Positions 51,404-62,447 of a DNA stretch of 64,000 nucleotides are shown in pieces. The stretch is from Corynebacterium marinum DSM 44953. Its GTDB lineage: Bacteria > Actinomycetota > Actinomycetes > Mycobacteriales > Mycobacteriaceae. The number at the start of each line of letters is the position of its first letter. The stretch's first letter is position 1. Below the pieces are notes generated by a model, which saw nothing but the letters and a program-made list of their open reading frames with translations, searched no databases and was not told the origin of the DNA. Both the position numbers and the translations under genes were made by a program. Location: positions 2,294,001 through 2,358,000 of the forward strand of contig NZ_CP007790.1 in NCBI RefSeq assembly GCF_000835165.1. The letters run 5' to 3'.

Positions 51404-52579
51404 CTACGGGGTGAGGGCGTCGCCCCGGTCGGTCGAGCCGCCCTCGACGAGGACCGTGATGTTGCCCGGCCCCGGTTTCGTTTCCCCGGTGCGCCCGGCG
51501 GGGATGGTCACCCCGTGGTCGGCGATGACCGATTCCAGCCTCGCCCCCGCGGGCACCAGGACGTCCCCGATGAGCACGCAGCGGGACACCGTCGCGCCCT
51601 TCTCCACCGTCACGCCGGGACCGATGAGGCTGTGCTCGACCGTTCCCCGGATGCGCGCGCCGGGGCAGATGAGGCTGGCGGCGACGGCGGCGCCGGCGTC
51701 GATGCGGGCCGGTGAACTCACCTGGAAGTTGCTCAGCAGCGGCCAGTCCGGGCGGTTGAGCTGGATGCCGGAACCGTCGATGAGTTCCATGTGTGCCTGG
51801 AAATAGGCGTCGATGGTGCCCAGGTCCCGCCAGTAGCCGGTCATCCGGTACTCATGGACCCGGGCGTGCTCGACCAGGTGCGGGACGATGGTCTCGCCGT
51901 AGTCCCCCAGGTCGGTGCCGTCGGCCCCGGTTTTCTGCGCGAGCAGCTCACCGATGGCCCGTTTGAGTGCGGCCACCCGGTAGACGAAGACCTCGGTGGC
52001 GACGATGTTGCCGACCGGGTCCGCGGGTTTGTAGTCGTAGGAGGTGACCGCCCCCTCCCCGTCCGCGCTGACCACCCCGTACCGGGAGGGGTCCTCCGCC
52101 ACCTCGGTGGTGACGACGGTCAGGTCGCTCCCGCGTTCATGGTGCTGGGCGAGGACCGGCCGCAGGTCCAGCTGGTAGAGATGGTCCGCACTGAGCACCA
52201 CGACCGTTTCCGCCCCGAACTCGGTCAGGGCGTCGAGCTGCTGGTAGAGGGCGTGGCCGTTGCCTTCGGAGAATCCGTCCCGGTCGTCGTCGTCCCGCTC
52301 TTCCGGCGGGATGATCCGCAGCCCGCGGCGCGTGCCGTCCAGGTCCCACGGCCGACCGCCAGCCAGGTGCCGGTTGAGCAGTCCAGGGCGGTACTGCTCG
52401 ACGATCCACACGTCCCGCAGGCCCGAGTGCACCAGGTTGGACAGGGCGACGTCAATGAGCCGGTAGGTACCCGCGAGAGGGACGGCGGGCTTGGGGCGGG
52501 CATCGGTGAGCGGGGACAGTCGGCTGCCGGCCCCGCCCGCCAGGATCAACGCGACCACGGTCCGGGAGTTGTCGTTCAT
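51404..52579 (-). CDS. glgC: ADP-glucose pyrophosphorylase-like nucleotidyltransferase
   Basis: 391 residues. LILAGGAGSRLSPLTDARPKPAVPLAG (nucleotide loop and Lys) at about 12-36, LSNLVHSGL, VVVLSADHLY, YGVVSADGEG and a C-terminal left-handed beta helix with GATVSRCVLIGDVLVPAGA repeats match GlgC. The enzyme makes ADP-glucose from glucose-1-phosphate for glycogen. It is slightly short and divergent, so another sugar-1-phosphate substrate is possible; the organism may hold a second glgC. TAGCAT, 6 bases before the ATG, predicts a leaderless message. Confidence 0.82.
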   Translation of the reverse strand: MNDNSRTVVALILAGGAGSRLSPLTDARPKPAVPLAGTYRLIDVALSNLVHSGLRDVWIVEQYRPGLLNRHLAGGRPWDLDGTRRGLRIIPPEERDDDDRDGFSEGNGHALYQQLDALTEFGAETVVVLSADHLYQLDLRPVLAQHHERGSDLTVVTTEVAEDPSRYGVVSADGEGAVTSYDYKPADPVGNIVATEVFVYRVAALKRAIGELLAQKTGADGTDLGDYGETIVPHLVEHARVHEYRMTGYWRDLGTIDAYFQAHMELIDGSGIQLNRPDWPLLSNFQVSSPARIDAGAAVAASLICPGARIRGTVEHSLIGPGVTVEKGATVSRCVLIGDVLVPAGARLESVIADHGVTIPAGRTGETKPGPGNITVLVEGGSTDRGDALTP

Positions 52580-52595
52580 GCCCTCATGCTAATGA

Positions 52596-52628
52596 AAACC
52601 GGACCCGTGCGACCAGCGGTCGCACGGG
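52596..52628 (-). terminator. clpB terminator
   Basis: CCCGTGCGACC (52604-52614) pairs with GGTCGCACGGG (52618-52628). On the minus strand the stem is followed by CCGGTTTTCATT. It separates clpB from the glgC-like gene and overlaps no coding sequence. Confidence 0.85.
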
Positions 52629-52648
52629 GCCGGGATCGCCGGTGCACC

Positions 52649-55207
<2,559 letters not shown>

Positions 55208-55248
55208 ACCACGTTTCCTTTCTCTTTTATTCGTCTACTAACAGTAGT

Positions 55249-55311
55249 AACGCCTTAAGAGTTGAGTCTGTTCCACTCAAGGGAAAAATATTTGAGCCGT
55301 GCACGCTCAAG
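55249..55311 (-). promoter_or_regulatory. clpB promoter: SigH-type -35/-10 with two HspR (HAIR) operators
   Basis: On the minus strand GGAA (55274-55271) and GTT (55251-55249) lie 19 bases apart, matching the extracytoplasmic-type SigH consensus. HAIR 1 is GTTGAGT (55261-55267), 7 bases, ACTCAAG (55275-55281), one mismatch from CTTGAGT-N7-ACTCAAG; the -35 lies in its spacer. HAIR 2 is TTTGAGC (55291-55297), 7 bases, GCTCAAG (55305-55311). HspR binding would block SigH polymerase. Confidence 0.88.
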
Positions 55312-55359
55312 TTTAGACCCGCCGGGAGGGAGCCGCCGCCCCCGCGGGCGACGCGACTG

Positions 55360-56727
55360 TCAGGCGTCCGCGGCGGCCGGCGCGCCCGCCGCCGAGGCCG
55401 CCTTCCGCTGCCTGCCCGGCGTCCGCTTGAGGAAGATGGGCACCAGCAGCACCGCCAGCGCGATGAGCAGCGCCAGCCAGCCGAGCCCGGCGGTCAGGCC
55501 GACGATGACGGCGATGGGGGCGAGGATGGTCATGCCGATCTCGAAGGGGGCGAAGCCGACGTAGGCGACGCCGTACTCGTTGAGGGTGCCGGACTTCAGC
55601 TTCGGGTCGACGATCTTGAGCAGGGCGATACCGGTGGCGACGGCAGCGGTGGACCAGCCCCAGGAGAAGATGCCCCGCTCCAGCCACTTCTCGCCGAAGA
55701 ACTCCGGCGAGAGCACGAAGAAGACGAACAGGCAGTAGGCGATGCCGAGGACGAACAGGACGACCAGGGGAACCCAGTAGTCGGCGATGGCCGCCGGGAC
55801 GATGGAGGCGACACCGAAGGCGATGAGGTAGTCGGTGGCCGCGCCGGACATGGAACCGACGGTCGCCTTGTCCAGGAACTCCTTCCTCCCCAGGACCCCC
55901 AGCAGGATGCGGCCCAGCAGGCCGATGACGAAGGACATGGCGAAGAGCGGGACGGAGACGCTGGGGAAGATGTCGTTGATGAAACCGTTGACCAGGTAGG
56001 CGATGAGCACGGTCAGCATGACGAAGCCCAGGTGGAGGGCGAGCGGCTCAATCGCGGAGGGGTTGGTCGTGGCCCTGCCGATCGACGGCCGCGCCTTGAG
56101 GTCGTCGATGTAGCCGGAGCGCAGGTCCCAGGGCAGCTTCTTCGGCATGGTGGACGTGCGGCCGGTACGGATCCCCCAGCTGGTGAAGATGAGGCCGCCG
56201 ACGATGGCGGAGAGCGTGCCCACGGTCGCAGCCATGAAGCCCAGCGAGCTGGCGGCCACCGCACCAGCCTCCTCCAGGGAGGTGCCCACGGCCGCAGCCG
56301 TGCCGAAGCCGCCGACGAAGCCGACCGGCAGCATCATGCCGAACCAGTTCTCGGTGTCGAACACCGGCTGGAAGAGGTACACGCCCAGGAGGATGAACAG
56401 CCCCCACTGGCCCATGAACATGCCGGTCGAGTAGGACCACATGTTCTTCGCGCCGGTCCGCACCGAGGGGGTGAGGTCCATCGAGTACGCCATGGAGGCG
56501 AAGACGAAGGCGATGAGGATCGAGGTGTAGGTGCCGATCTGGTCGGAGAAGTTGATCCAGCCCAGCACCTGCGGCCCGAACAGCAGGCCGAGCAGCCCGG
56601 CGGTGATCGAGGCCGGCATGAGCAGCCGCTGGAACAGGCCGACCTTGCGCCTCAGAAGGTTGCCGATAACCATGAGCAGAGAGATCCATCCGACGTCCAC
56701 GAGCAGGCTGTAGGGGGTGTAGTCCAC
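55360..56727 (-). CDS. gltS: Sodium/glutamate symporter (ESS family)
   Basis: About 455 residues with 10-12 predicted membrane segments. It has a DYTPYSLLVDVGWISLL start, MPASITAGLLGLLFGP, and the two repeat-half glycine-rich motifs GFVGGFGTAAAVG and SMSGAATDYLIAFG of GltS re-entrant loops. It takes up glutamate with Na+. GTG 56727 starts the usual N-terminus; an in-frame GTG at 56739 is directly against GGAAGGAA and less likely. A -10, TAAAAT, lies at 56798-56793 (minus). C-terminal Ala/Lys-rich tail. Confidence 0.92.
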   Translation of the reverse strand: MDYTPYSLLVDVGWISLLMVIGNLLRRKVGLFQRLLMPASITAGLLGLLFGPQVLGWINFSDQIGTYTSILIAFVFASMAYSMDLTPSVRTGAKNMWSYSTGMFMGQWGLFILLGVYLFQPVFDTENWFGMMLPVGFVGGFGTAAAVGTSLEEAGAVAASSLGFMAATVGTLSAIVGGLIFTSWGIRTGRTSTMPKKLPWDLRSGYIDDLKARPSIGRATTNPSAIEPLALHLGFVMLTVLIAYLVNGFINDIFPSVSVPLFAMSFVIGLLGRILLGVLGRKEFLDKATVGSMSGAATDYLIAFGVASIVPAAIADYWVPLVVLFVLGIAYCLFVFFVLSPEFFGEKWLERGIFSWGWSTAAVATGIALLKIVDPKLKSGTLNEYGVAYVGFAPFEIGMTILAPIAVIVGLTAGLGWLALLIALAVLLVPIFLKRTPGRQRKAASAAGAPAAADA

Positions 56728-56863
56728 GGCGCTATTCACTTCCTTCCGGTGCTGCACGCCTCCCGGGCAGGGTGAGACCGGGGCGTTGCACGATTTTATG
56801 TGTCTGCCCTCACTGTATCCTGCAGGCCCGATCATGCCCGGACCATCCCGGTCGGCCATATTG

Positions 56864-56891
56864 TTGACCCATCACCAATGTGGGATAAGGT
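56864..56891 (+). promoter_or_regulatory. Promoter of flavin monooxygenase gene
   Basis: TTGACC (56864-56869), a 16-base spacer and TAAGGT (56886-56891), seven bases before ATG 56899. Predicted leaderless. Confidence 0.6.
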
Positions 56892-56898
56892 TAAGTCC

Positions 56899-58110
56899 AT
56901 GAAGTTCTCGGACGTGCTCAACCGCCACTACCGGGCTGTGGTCATCGGCGCAGGCCAGGCAGGCCTGGCGGCGGCGCACGAACTCCACCGGCGAGGGCTC
57001 CGGCCCGGCCCGGACGGGGATTTCCTCGTCCTCGACGCCAACGACGGCCCCGGCGGCGCATGGCGCCACCGCTGGGACTCCCTCACCCTGGGCAGGGCCC
57101 ACGGGATCGCCGATCTGCCGGGGCTCCCCATGCCCCACCCCGACCCGGCCGCACCGGCGGCCGCCCTGGTCGCCGACTACTACGGCGGCTACGAGGACGA
57201 GTTCCACCTCGCGGTCGTCCGGCCCGCACCCGTGTCCAGCGTCGAAGCCGTCGACCCGGATCCGGCCTCCCCCCTCCGCATCACCGCGGGCACTGCCGGC
57301 GCCGGGGACGGCGCCCACGAACTCACGGCCGACATCGTGCTCAATGCCACCGGCACGTGGGACAACCCGTACATCCCGTACGTCCCGGGCATCGGCGACT
57401 TCCGCGGCCGCCAGCTGCACACGAAGGACTACCGCCGGAAGGAGGACTTCTCCGGCCTGCGCACCCTGGTCGTCGGCGGCGGCCTCTCGGCCGTTCAGTT
57501 CCTTCTGGAGCTCGCCCCCGCCACCGAGACGGTCTGGGCCACCCGCCGCCCGCCGAACTTCACCGGGCGCGAGTTCGACGCCGGCTGGGGCCTCGCGGTG
57601 GAGAGGGCGGTGCGCGAGCGCACCCACGCCGGGCGGGCGGCGGCGTCCGTGGTCCGCACCACCGGTATCCCGCAGTGGTCCGAGTACCTCGACGGTGTCC
57701 GGGACGGCGTCCTGGTCTCCCGCGGCATGTTCGACCGGGTCACGGAAGGAGGGGTCATGTTCGGCGCCGCGGACCGGACGCGGACGGAGGGGCTGGGGCC
57801 GTCGAGAAGCAGGCAGCTGCAGGTCCCGGCGTCCTGGGACCCGCTGCCCGCCGGGACCGCGCTGGAGGTGGACGTGATCTTCTGGAACACCGGATTCCGC
57901 CCGTCGCTGCGCCACCTCGCGCCGCTCAAGCTGCGCGAACCCGGCGGCGGCGTGCGCATGGCCGACGAGGTCACCCCGGCGCGCGATGCCCGCATCCTGC
58001 TCGTCGGCTACGGATCGACCGCCTCCACCGTCGGCGCCACCCGCGCGGGCCGTCTCGCGGGCCGGCGGGCCGCCCGCCACCTCGAACAGAAAGTAGTATC
58101 AGCAGCGTGA
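56899..58110 (+). CDS. NAD(P)/FAD-dependent oxidoreductase (flavin monooxygenase-like)
   Basis: 403 residues. FAD loop VVIGAGQAGLAAAHEL (about 17-32), WRHRWDSLTLG, an Asn-containing ATGTWDNPYIPY and a second dinucleotide site, LVVGGGLSAVQFLLEL (about 199-214). This pattern is that of CzcO/FMO-like oxygenases (Trp- and Asn-containing ATGxW motifs). Possible activities include N- or Baeyer-Villiger oxygenation or metal-linked redox (inference). The start is ATG 56899. The stop overlaps the next GTG by four bases. Confidence 0.85.
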   Translation: MKFSDVLNRHYRAVVIGAGQAGLAAAHELHRRGLRPGPDGDFLVLDANDGPGGAWRHRWDSLTLGRAHGIADLPGLPMPHPDPAAPAAALVADYYGGYEDEFHLAVVRPAPVSSVEAVDPDPASPLRITAGTAGAGDGAHELTADIVLNATGTWDNPYIPYVPGIGDFRGRQLHTKDYRRKEDFSGLRTLVVGGGLSAVQFLLELAPATETVWATRRPPNFTGREFDAGWGLAVERAVRERTHAGRAAASVVRTTGIPQWSEYLDGVRDGVLVSRGMFDRVTEGGVMFGAADRTRTEGLGPSRSRQLQVPASWDPLPAGTALEVDVIFWNTGFRPSLRHLAPLKLREPGGGVRMADEVTPARDARILLVGYGSTASTVGATRAGRLAGRRAARHLEQKVVSAA

Positions 58111-59174
58111 AAGCATTCGGATTCCTCAGTTTCGGCCACTACGCCATCGGCAACCAGCCCGGCCCGGACGCCGGCCAGACCCTGAAGCAGGCCCTCGAAC
58201 TGGCCCGGGCCGCCGACGAGCTCGGCGTCAACGGCGCCTACTTCCGGGTCCACCACTTCGCCCCGCAGGGCGCCTCCCCGATGCCGCTGCTCGGCGCCGT
58301 CGCAGGGTCAACGAAGCACATCGAGGTGGGCACCGGCGTCATCGACATGCGCTACGAGAACCCCCTCTACCTCGCCGAGGAGGCGGCGTCCCTCGACCTG
58401 CTTTCCGACGGCCGCGTGGCCCTCGGCGTCTCCCGGGGGTCGCCGGAGCCCTCCCAGCGCGGCTGGGAGTCCTTCGGCTACAGCGCCGGGACCCCCAACG
58501 GCGCGGACATGGCGCGCGAGAAATTCGAGCGTTTCCTCCATGCCGTCGACGGTTACGGCGTGGCCGTCGCCGCCCCCGCCGAGGAGCAGTACCCGCGCAT
58601 GTACCAGGCCGGCACGCCGCTGCCGATCTTCCCCCACGCCCCCGGGCTGCGCCGCCGCATCTGGTGGGGCGCCGGTTCGCACGGCACCGCCGAGCAGGCC
58701 GCCCGCGACGGGGTGAACCTCATGAGCTCCACGCTCGTCTCCGAGGCCGACGGCTCCTCCCTCGGCGACATCCAGGCCGAGCAGATCGCCCGCTACCGCG
58801 CGGAGTGGAAGGAGGCCGGCCACGACTGGACGCCGCGCGTCTCCGTTTCCCGCTCGGTGTTCCCCATCGTGGACGACCGCTCCCGCGAACTCTTCGGCCT
58901 GCAGGCCACCGGCCGCGACCAGATCGGCTCCCTCGGCGAGGGCGCGCCGGTCACCTTCGGCCGCACCTACGCCGCGGAGCCGGACAAGCTCATCGAACAG
59001 CTACGTGCCGACGCCGCCGTGATGTCCGCCGACACCCTCATGCTCACCGTCCCCAACCAGATGGGCGTGGAGGTCAACGTCTCCATCCTGGAGGCCTTCG
59101 CCGGGCACGTCGCCCCCGCGCTGGGCTGGATCCCGGCGGACAAGGGCCCCGTGGAGGGTTACCCGATCGACTAG
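58107..59174 (+). CDS. LLM-class flavin-dependent oxidoreductase
   Basis: 355 residues of the bacterial luciferase-like fold. Marks include FGFLSFGHYAIG, ELARAADELGVNGAYFRVHHF, VGTGVIDMRYENPLYLAEEAA and RVALGVSRGSPEPSQRG. The substrate is unknown; FMN or F420 could be the cofactor. TAGTAT (58094-58099) lies 7 bases before GTG 58107, inside the upstream gene, so a second leaderless promoter may add to coupled translation. It shares a CTAG stop with ohrR on the other strand. Confidence 0.87.
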   Translation: MKAFGFLSFGHYAIGNQPGPDAGQTLKQALELARAADELGVNGAYFRVHHFAPQGASPMPLLGAVAGSTKHIEVGTGVIDMRYENPLYLAEEAASLDLLSDGRVALGVSRGSPEPSQRGWESFGYSAGTPNGADMAREKFERFLHAVDGYGVAVAAPAEEQYPRMYQAGTPLPIFPHAPGLRRRIWWGAGSHGTAEQAARDGVNLMSSTLVSEADGSSLGDIQAEQIARYRAEWKEAGHDWTPRVSVSRSVFPIVDDRSRELFGLQATGRDQIGSLGEGAPVTFGRTYAAEPDKLIEQLRADAAVMSADTLMLTVPNQMGVEVNVSILEAFAGHVAPALGWIPADKGPVEGYPID

Positions 59175-59605
59175 TCCAGGGACCCGGACAACAGGTCGAG
59201 CGCCTGTTTCAGGGCCGCCGTATCGAGGCCGGGCACGCGGTAGAGGCGTTCCAGCTGCCCCGGGATGTCCGCCGCTTCCCGCCTGAGATCGCGGCCCCGG
59301 TCCGTCAGGGCGATGAGCAGCCTCCGCTCGTCCACGGGGTCTCGATCCCGAGTGACGAGTCCCGCCTGCTCGAGGCGGCGACACACCGGCGTGAGCGTTC
59401 CGCTGTCGAGGCCCAGCCTCTGCGTGATCTCCTGCAGGCTGTGGGGCCGGTCGTCCTCCCAGAGGACGAGCATGGTCAGGTACTGCGGGTAGGTCAGGCC
59501 GAGATTCTGCAGCAGCGGCTGGTAGGCGCGGGTCACGGCGCGGCTCGCCCGGTACAGCGAGAAGCACAGCTGGTTGTCGAGGGCGAGCTGGGGATGGTCG
59601 TTCAT
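59171..59605 (-). CDS. ohrR: MarR-family organic peroxide sensor (OhrR)
   Basis: 144 residues. The redox Cys is in DNQLCFSLYRASR (Cys 14), with TYPQYLTMLVLWE and the winged-helix HSLQEITQRLGLDSGTLTPV and DPVDERRLL. Oxidation of the Cys releases DNA and derepresses ohr. Divergent from ohr. TATTCT, 7 bases before the ATG, predicts a leaderless message. Its stop shares CTAG with the LLM gene. Confidence 0.93.
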   Translation of the reverse strand: MNDHPQLALDNQLCFSLYRASRAVTRAYQPLLQNLGLTYPQYLTMLVLWEDDRPHSLQEITQRLGLDSGTLTPVCRRLEQAGLVTRDRDPVDERRLLIALTDRGRDLRREAADIPGQLERLYRVPGLDTAALKQALDLLSGSLD

Positions 59606-59751
59606 GCGCTCGAGAATACCCGAAACGGCACAATTTGATTATCCACAATTAACTTGCGCACAATCTAATTGTGGTGCATGATGGGACCCACCCGATCGAG
59701 CGGGCCGCACACACCAGCTGTCCCGCTCCCGCCGCACCCAAGGAGAAGACC
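59606..59751. promoter_or_regulatory. Divergent ohrR/ohr control region with OhrR-type dyad
   Basis: CACAAT (59659-59664) and ATTGTG (59668-59673) form a perfect dyad with a CTA spacer, like OhrR boxes (ACAATT-AATTGT). A further AT-rich ACAATT tract lies at 59630-59650. The ohrR -10 is at 59618-59613 (minus). Confidence 0.7.
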
Positions 59752-60171
59752 ATGGAACCTCTGTACACGACCGAATCCCTCGCCACCGGGGCGGGACGCA
59801 GCGGAAACGTCAGGTCCGCCGACGGCTCCCTCGACTTCGCCCTCGCGGTGCCGGAGGAGATGGGCGGCAGCGGCAACGGCGCCAACCCCGAGCAGCTGTT
59901 CGCGCTCGGCTACGCGGCCTGCTTCCATTCCGCACTGCAGGCCGTCGCCCGCGCCCAGAAGAAGGACCTCGGGGACTCCTCCGTCGGAGCCAGGGTCTCC
60001 ATCGGCAAGGAGGGCGAGGGTTTCGCCCTCGCGGTCGAGCTGGAGGTGGTCATCCCGGCCCAGCCGCACGATGAGGCCCAGGCTCTGGCCGACGCGGCGC
60101 ACCAGGTTTGCCCGTACTCCAACGCGACCCGGGGCAACATCCCCGTCACGGTCACCGTCTCCGAGGACTGA
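59752..60171 (+). CDS. ohr: Organic hydroperoxide resistance protein
   Basis: 139 residues of the OsmC/Ohr family. Active-site Cys 57 in GYAACFHSAL and Cys 120 in VCPYSNATRGN form the peroxidatic disulfide; Arg 16-21 region is conserved. It reduces organic hydroperoxides using lipoyl thiols. AAGGAGAA precedes ATG 59752. Confidence 0.95.
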   Translation: MEPLYTTESLATGAGRSGNVRSADGSLDFALAVPEEMGGSGNGANPEQLFALGYAACFHSALQAVARAQKKDLGDSSVGARVSIGKEGEGFALAVELEVVIPAQPHDEAQALADAAHQVCPYSNATRGNIPVTVTVSED

Positions 60172-60187
60172 GAGCCCGGAGACCTCG

Positions 60188-61144
60188 TCAGGCGTTCTCG
60201 TCGACGAAGTCCCGAGCGATGACCGGGGCCTCCGCCTTCTCCTCGCCGATGTTGCGCAGGTTCATCTCCACCAGGGCCTCGGTGGTCATGTGCTCGTTGA
60301 TGCCGTTGATCACGTCGATGGCCTCTTGCGGGACGGCGTCGGCACGCATGAGCGGGAGGACGTTCTGCGGCAGGATGAGCTGCTCCGGATCCTCGAGGGT
60401 GACCAGGTCGACCTCGCTCCCGGACACATCCAGGGTCGGCGAGGTGGTGTAGATGTCCGCCACCTCGGCGGTCCCCTCGGTCAGCGCCGCAATCGTCAGC
60501 GGGCCGCCGCCGTCGGAGATGGGCACCATGGTGATCTTCTCCGCCGGAACGCCGTAGACCTCGGTCAGGCCGGGCGGACCGTAGGGGCGTTCCGCCAGCT
60601 CGGGGTTGGCGGCGACGCGGACCTGGTCGAGCTTGGCCAGGTCACCGAGGGAAGCCAGCCCGTACTCGTCCGCCAGCCCGCGGGTGACGCGGTAGGAGTC
60701 CTTCGACTCGCCCTCCGCGTAGTCTCCCGCGGCCAGCTCCCCGGGCAGCGCTCCCTCGAGCGCGGCATAGACCTCATCGGCGTCCGAACCCGCCCCCAGC
60801 TCCGCGGAACCGGATTCGCTCAGGTAGTACTGCGCCAGGTTGCCCGAGTACTCCGGCACCAGATCGATGCTGCCTTCCTCCAGGGCGCGGAGGTAGACCT
60901 CGCGGGACCCGATGGCGGAGCTGACCTCGACGTCGAAACCCGCGTCCTCGAGGGCCGCGGCCCACACCTGGCCGATGATCTCGGATTCCGGGAAGTTGGC
61001 GGTGCCGATGACGATGGTCTCCGCGCCGTCTGACCCGGTGTCCTGGCCGTCCGAGGCCAGCGGATCCTCGGAGGAGGAGCAGGCGGTGAGCGTCAGGCCG
61101 AGCAGGGCGGTGGCGGCCGTGATGGTGGTCAAACGGATCTTCAT
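60188..61144 (-). CDS. Osmoprotectant ABC transporter substrate-binding lipoprotein
   Basis: 318 residues. Signal peptide with lipobox LTAC (Cys 22), then an OpuAC-type fold: IVIGTANFPESEIIGQVWA, GSIDLVPEYSGNLAQYY, ADEYGLASLGDLAK and LMRADAVPQEAIDVIN. It binds glycine betaine, choline or carnitine-like compounds. It is the last gene of a four-gene importer operon; the ATG overlaps the upstream permease stop by four bases. Confidence 0.9.
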   Translation of the reverse strand: MKIRLTTITAATALLGLTLTACSSSEDPLASDGQDTGSDGAETIVIGTANFPESEIIGQVWAAALEDAGFDVEVSSAIGSREVYLRALEEGSIDLVPEYSGNLAQYYLSESGSAELGAGSDADEVYAALEGALPGELAAGDYAEGESKDSYRVTRGLADEYGLASLGDLAKLDQVRVAANPELAERPYGPPGLTEVYGVPAEKITMVPISDGGGPLTIAALTEGTAEVADIYTTSPTLDVSGSEVDLVTLEDPEQLILPQNVLPLMRADAVPQEAIDVINGINEHMTTEALVEMNLRNIGEEKAEAPVIARDFVDENA

Positions 61145-61806
61145 GTCGCACGTCCTCGTGGTCGGAGAGTTCTCTGCAGGCCCGCCAGCATGAGATCCAC
61201 CACGAGTGCGAGAGCCGTGACCAGCACGGCGCCCGCCAGCATCTGCGGGTAGTCCCGCAGGGCCAGTCCGTCGATGAGATAGCGGCCGAGGCCTGACAAC
61301 CCAATGTAGGCGACCACCGTGGCCGTCGCCAGCACCTGAACCACGCAGGACCGCAGGCCGCCGACCATGACCTGGGCGGCCAGGGGAAGCTCCACCCCGG
61401 TGAGGATCTGGCGTTCGCTGAATCCGCTGGCGCGCGCCGAGTCGACCACCGACCGCGGCACCGAGACCATGCCCGCCACCACACCCGCCAACAGCGGCGG
61501 CACCGCGAGAATGACCAGCACGATGGTCGCCGGGATCACCGGCATGCGCACGCCGACGCTCAGCTCCACGGTCAGCCAGGTCAACAGGCCCAGCGAGGGC
61601 AGCGCACGCAGGGCGCCGGCAACGGCGAGCACACCGTCGGCCGCCCGGCGCGTGTGCCCCACCCACAGGCCCAGCGGCACAGCGACGAGCAGCGCCACGC
61701 CGACCGCGAGGGCAGTGTAGAAGAGGTGGTCGAGGGTCCGTTCGAGGATCAATGCCCCGTTCGCGGGGTCGACGATGTACTCCCAGGCCTGCTGCAGCTG
61801 GTTCAT
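61141..61806 (-). CDS. Osmoprotectant ABC transporter permease
   Basis: 221 residues with five to six membrane helices. The BPD loop is VDSARASGFSERQILTGVELPLA, with early TLDHLFYTALAVGVALLVAVP and RALPSLGLLTWL as in OpuCB/ProW-like subunits. It pairs with the second permease. Both starts and stops overlap by four bases with neighbours. Confidence 0.9.
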   Translation of the reverse strand: MNQLQQAWEYIVDPANGALILERTLDHLFYTALAVGVALLVAVPLGLWVGHTRRAADGVLAVAGALRALPSLGLLTWLTVELSVGVRMPVIPATIVLVILAVPPLLAGVVAGMVSVPRSVVDSARASGFSERQILTGVELPLAAQVMVGGLRSCVVQVLATATVVAYIGLSGLGRYLIDGLALRDYPQMLAGAVLVTALALVVDLMLAGLQRTLRPRGRAT

Positions 61807-62447
61807 CCGACCCTCCCCCGCCAGGGCATGAGCAGGCGTCCGAGGAGGACCAGGAGGACGTCGAAAAGCACGGCGAGCAGGACCGTGCCCACCAGGCCCA
61901 CCAGGATCTGCGTGGGGAAGGAGCGCTGGAAGCCCTCGGTGAACAGGGTGCCCAGCGAAGCCACGCCGATGAGCGCGCCGACGGACACCAGGCTGATGGT
62001 CGAGGCCGAAACCACCCGGATGCCTGCGAGCAGCGTCGGCCCGGCCAGGGGGAGATCGACCGTGAGCACCCTGCGCCAGGGGCGGTACCCGGTGGCCACG
62101 GCGGCCTGCCGGATGCTGTCGGGCACCGTGTCGAAAGCGTCGGCGGTGGTCCTGACCTGCAGCGCGACGCCGTAGAGGGTCATGGCGGCGATCACGTTGA
62201 CCGGGGAGAGGATGGAGGTCCCCAGCAGCAGCGGCATCACCACGAACAACGCCAGCGAGGGGATGACGTAGAGCAGCCCCGCGGCGATCACCAGCACCTC
62301 CCGGGCGGGACGGTAGCGGTGCGCGAACCAACCGACGGGCAACGCCAGCAGGAAGGAGGCGAGGATCGGCGGCCAGGAGAGATTGACGTGCGCCCAGGCC
62401 AGATCGAGGATGCGCCCGGAATTGGCCCAGACCCAGTCCCACCTCAT
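61803..62447 (-). CDS. Osmoprotectant ABC transporter permease (second)
   Basis: 214 residues with five to six helices. The BPD loop is IRQAAVATGYRPWRRVLTVDLPLA; early HVNLSWPPILASFLLALPVGWF. Together with the other permease it forms a heterodimeric channel of OpuC type. The ATG overlaps the ATPase stop by four bases. Confidence 0.9.
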   Translation of the reverse strand: MRWDWVWANSGRILDLAWAHVNLSWPPILASFLLALPVGWFAHRYRPAREVLVIAAGLLYVIPSLALFVVMPLLLGTSILSPVNVIAAMTLYGVALQVRTTADAFDTVPDSIRQAAVATGYRPWRRVLTVDLPLAGPTLLAGIRVVSASTISLVSVGALIGVASLGTLFTEGFQRSFPTQILVGLVGTVLLAVLFDVLLVLLGRLLMPWRGRVG

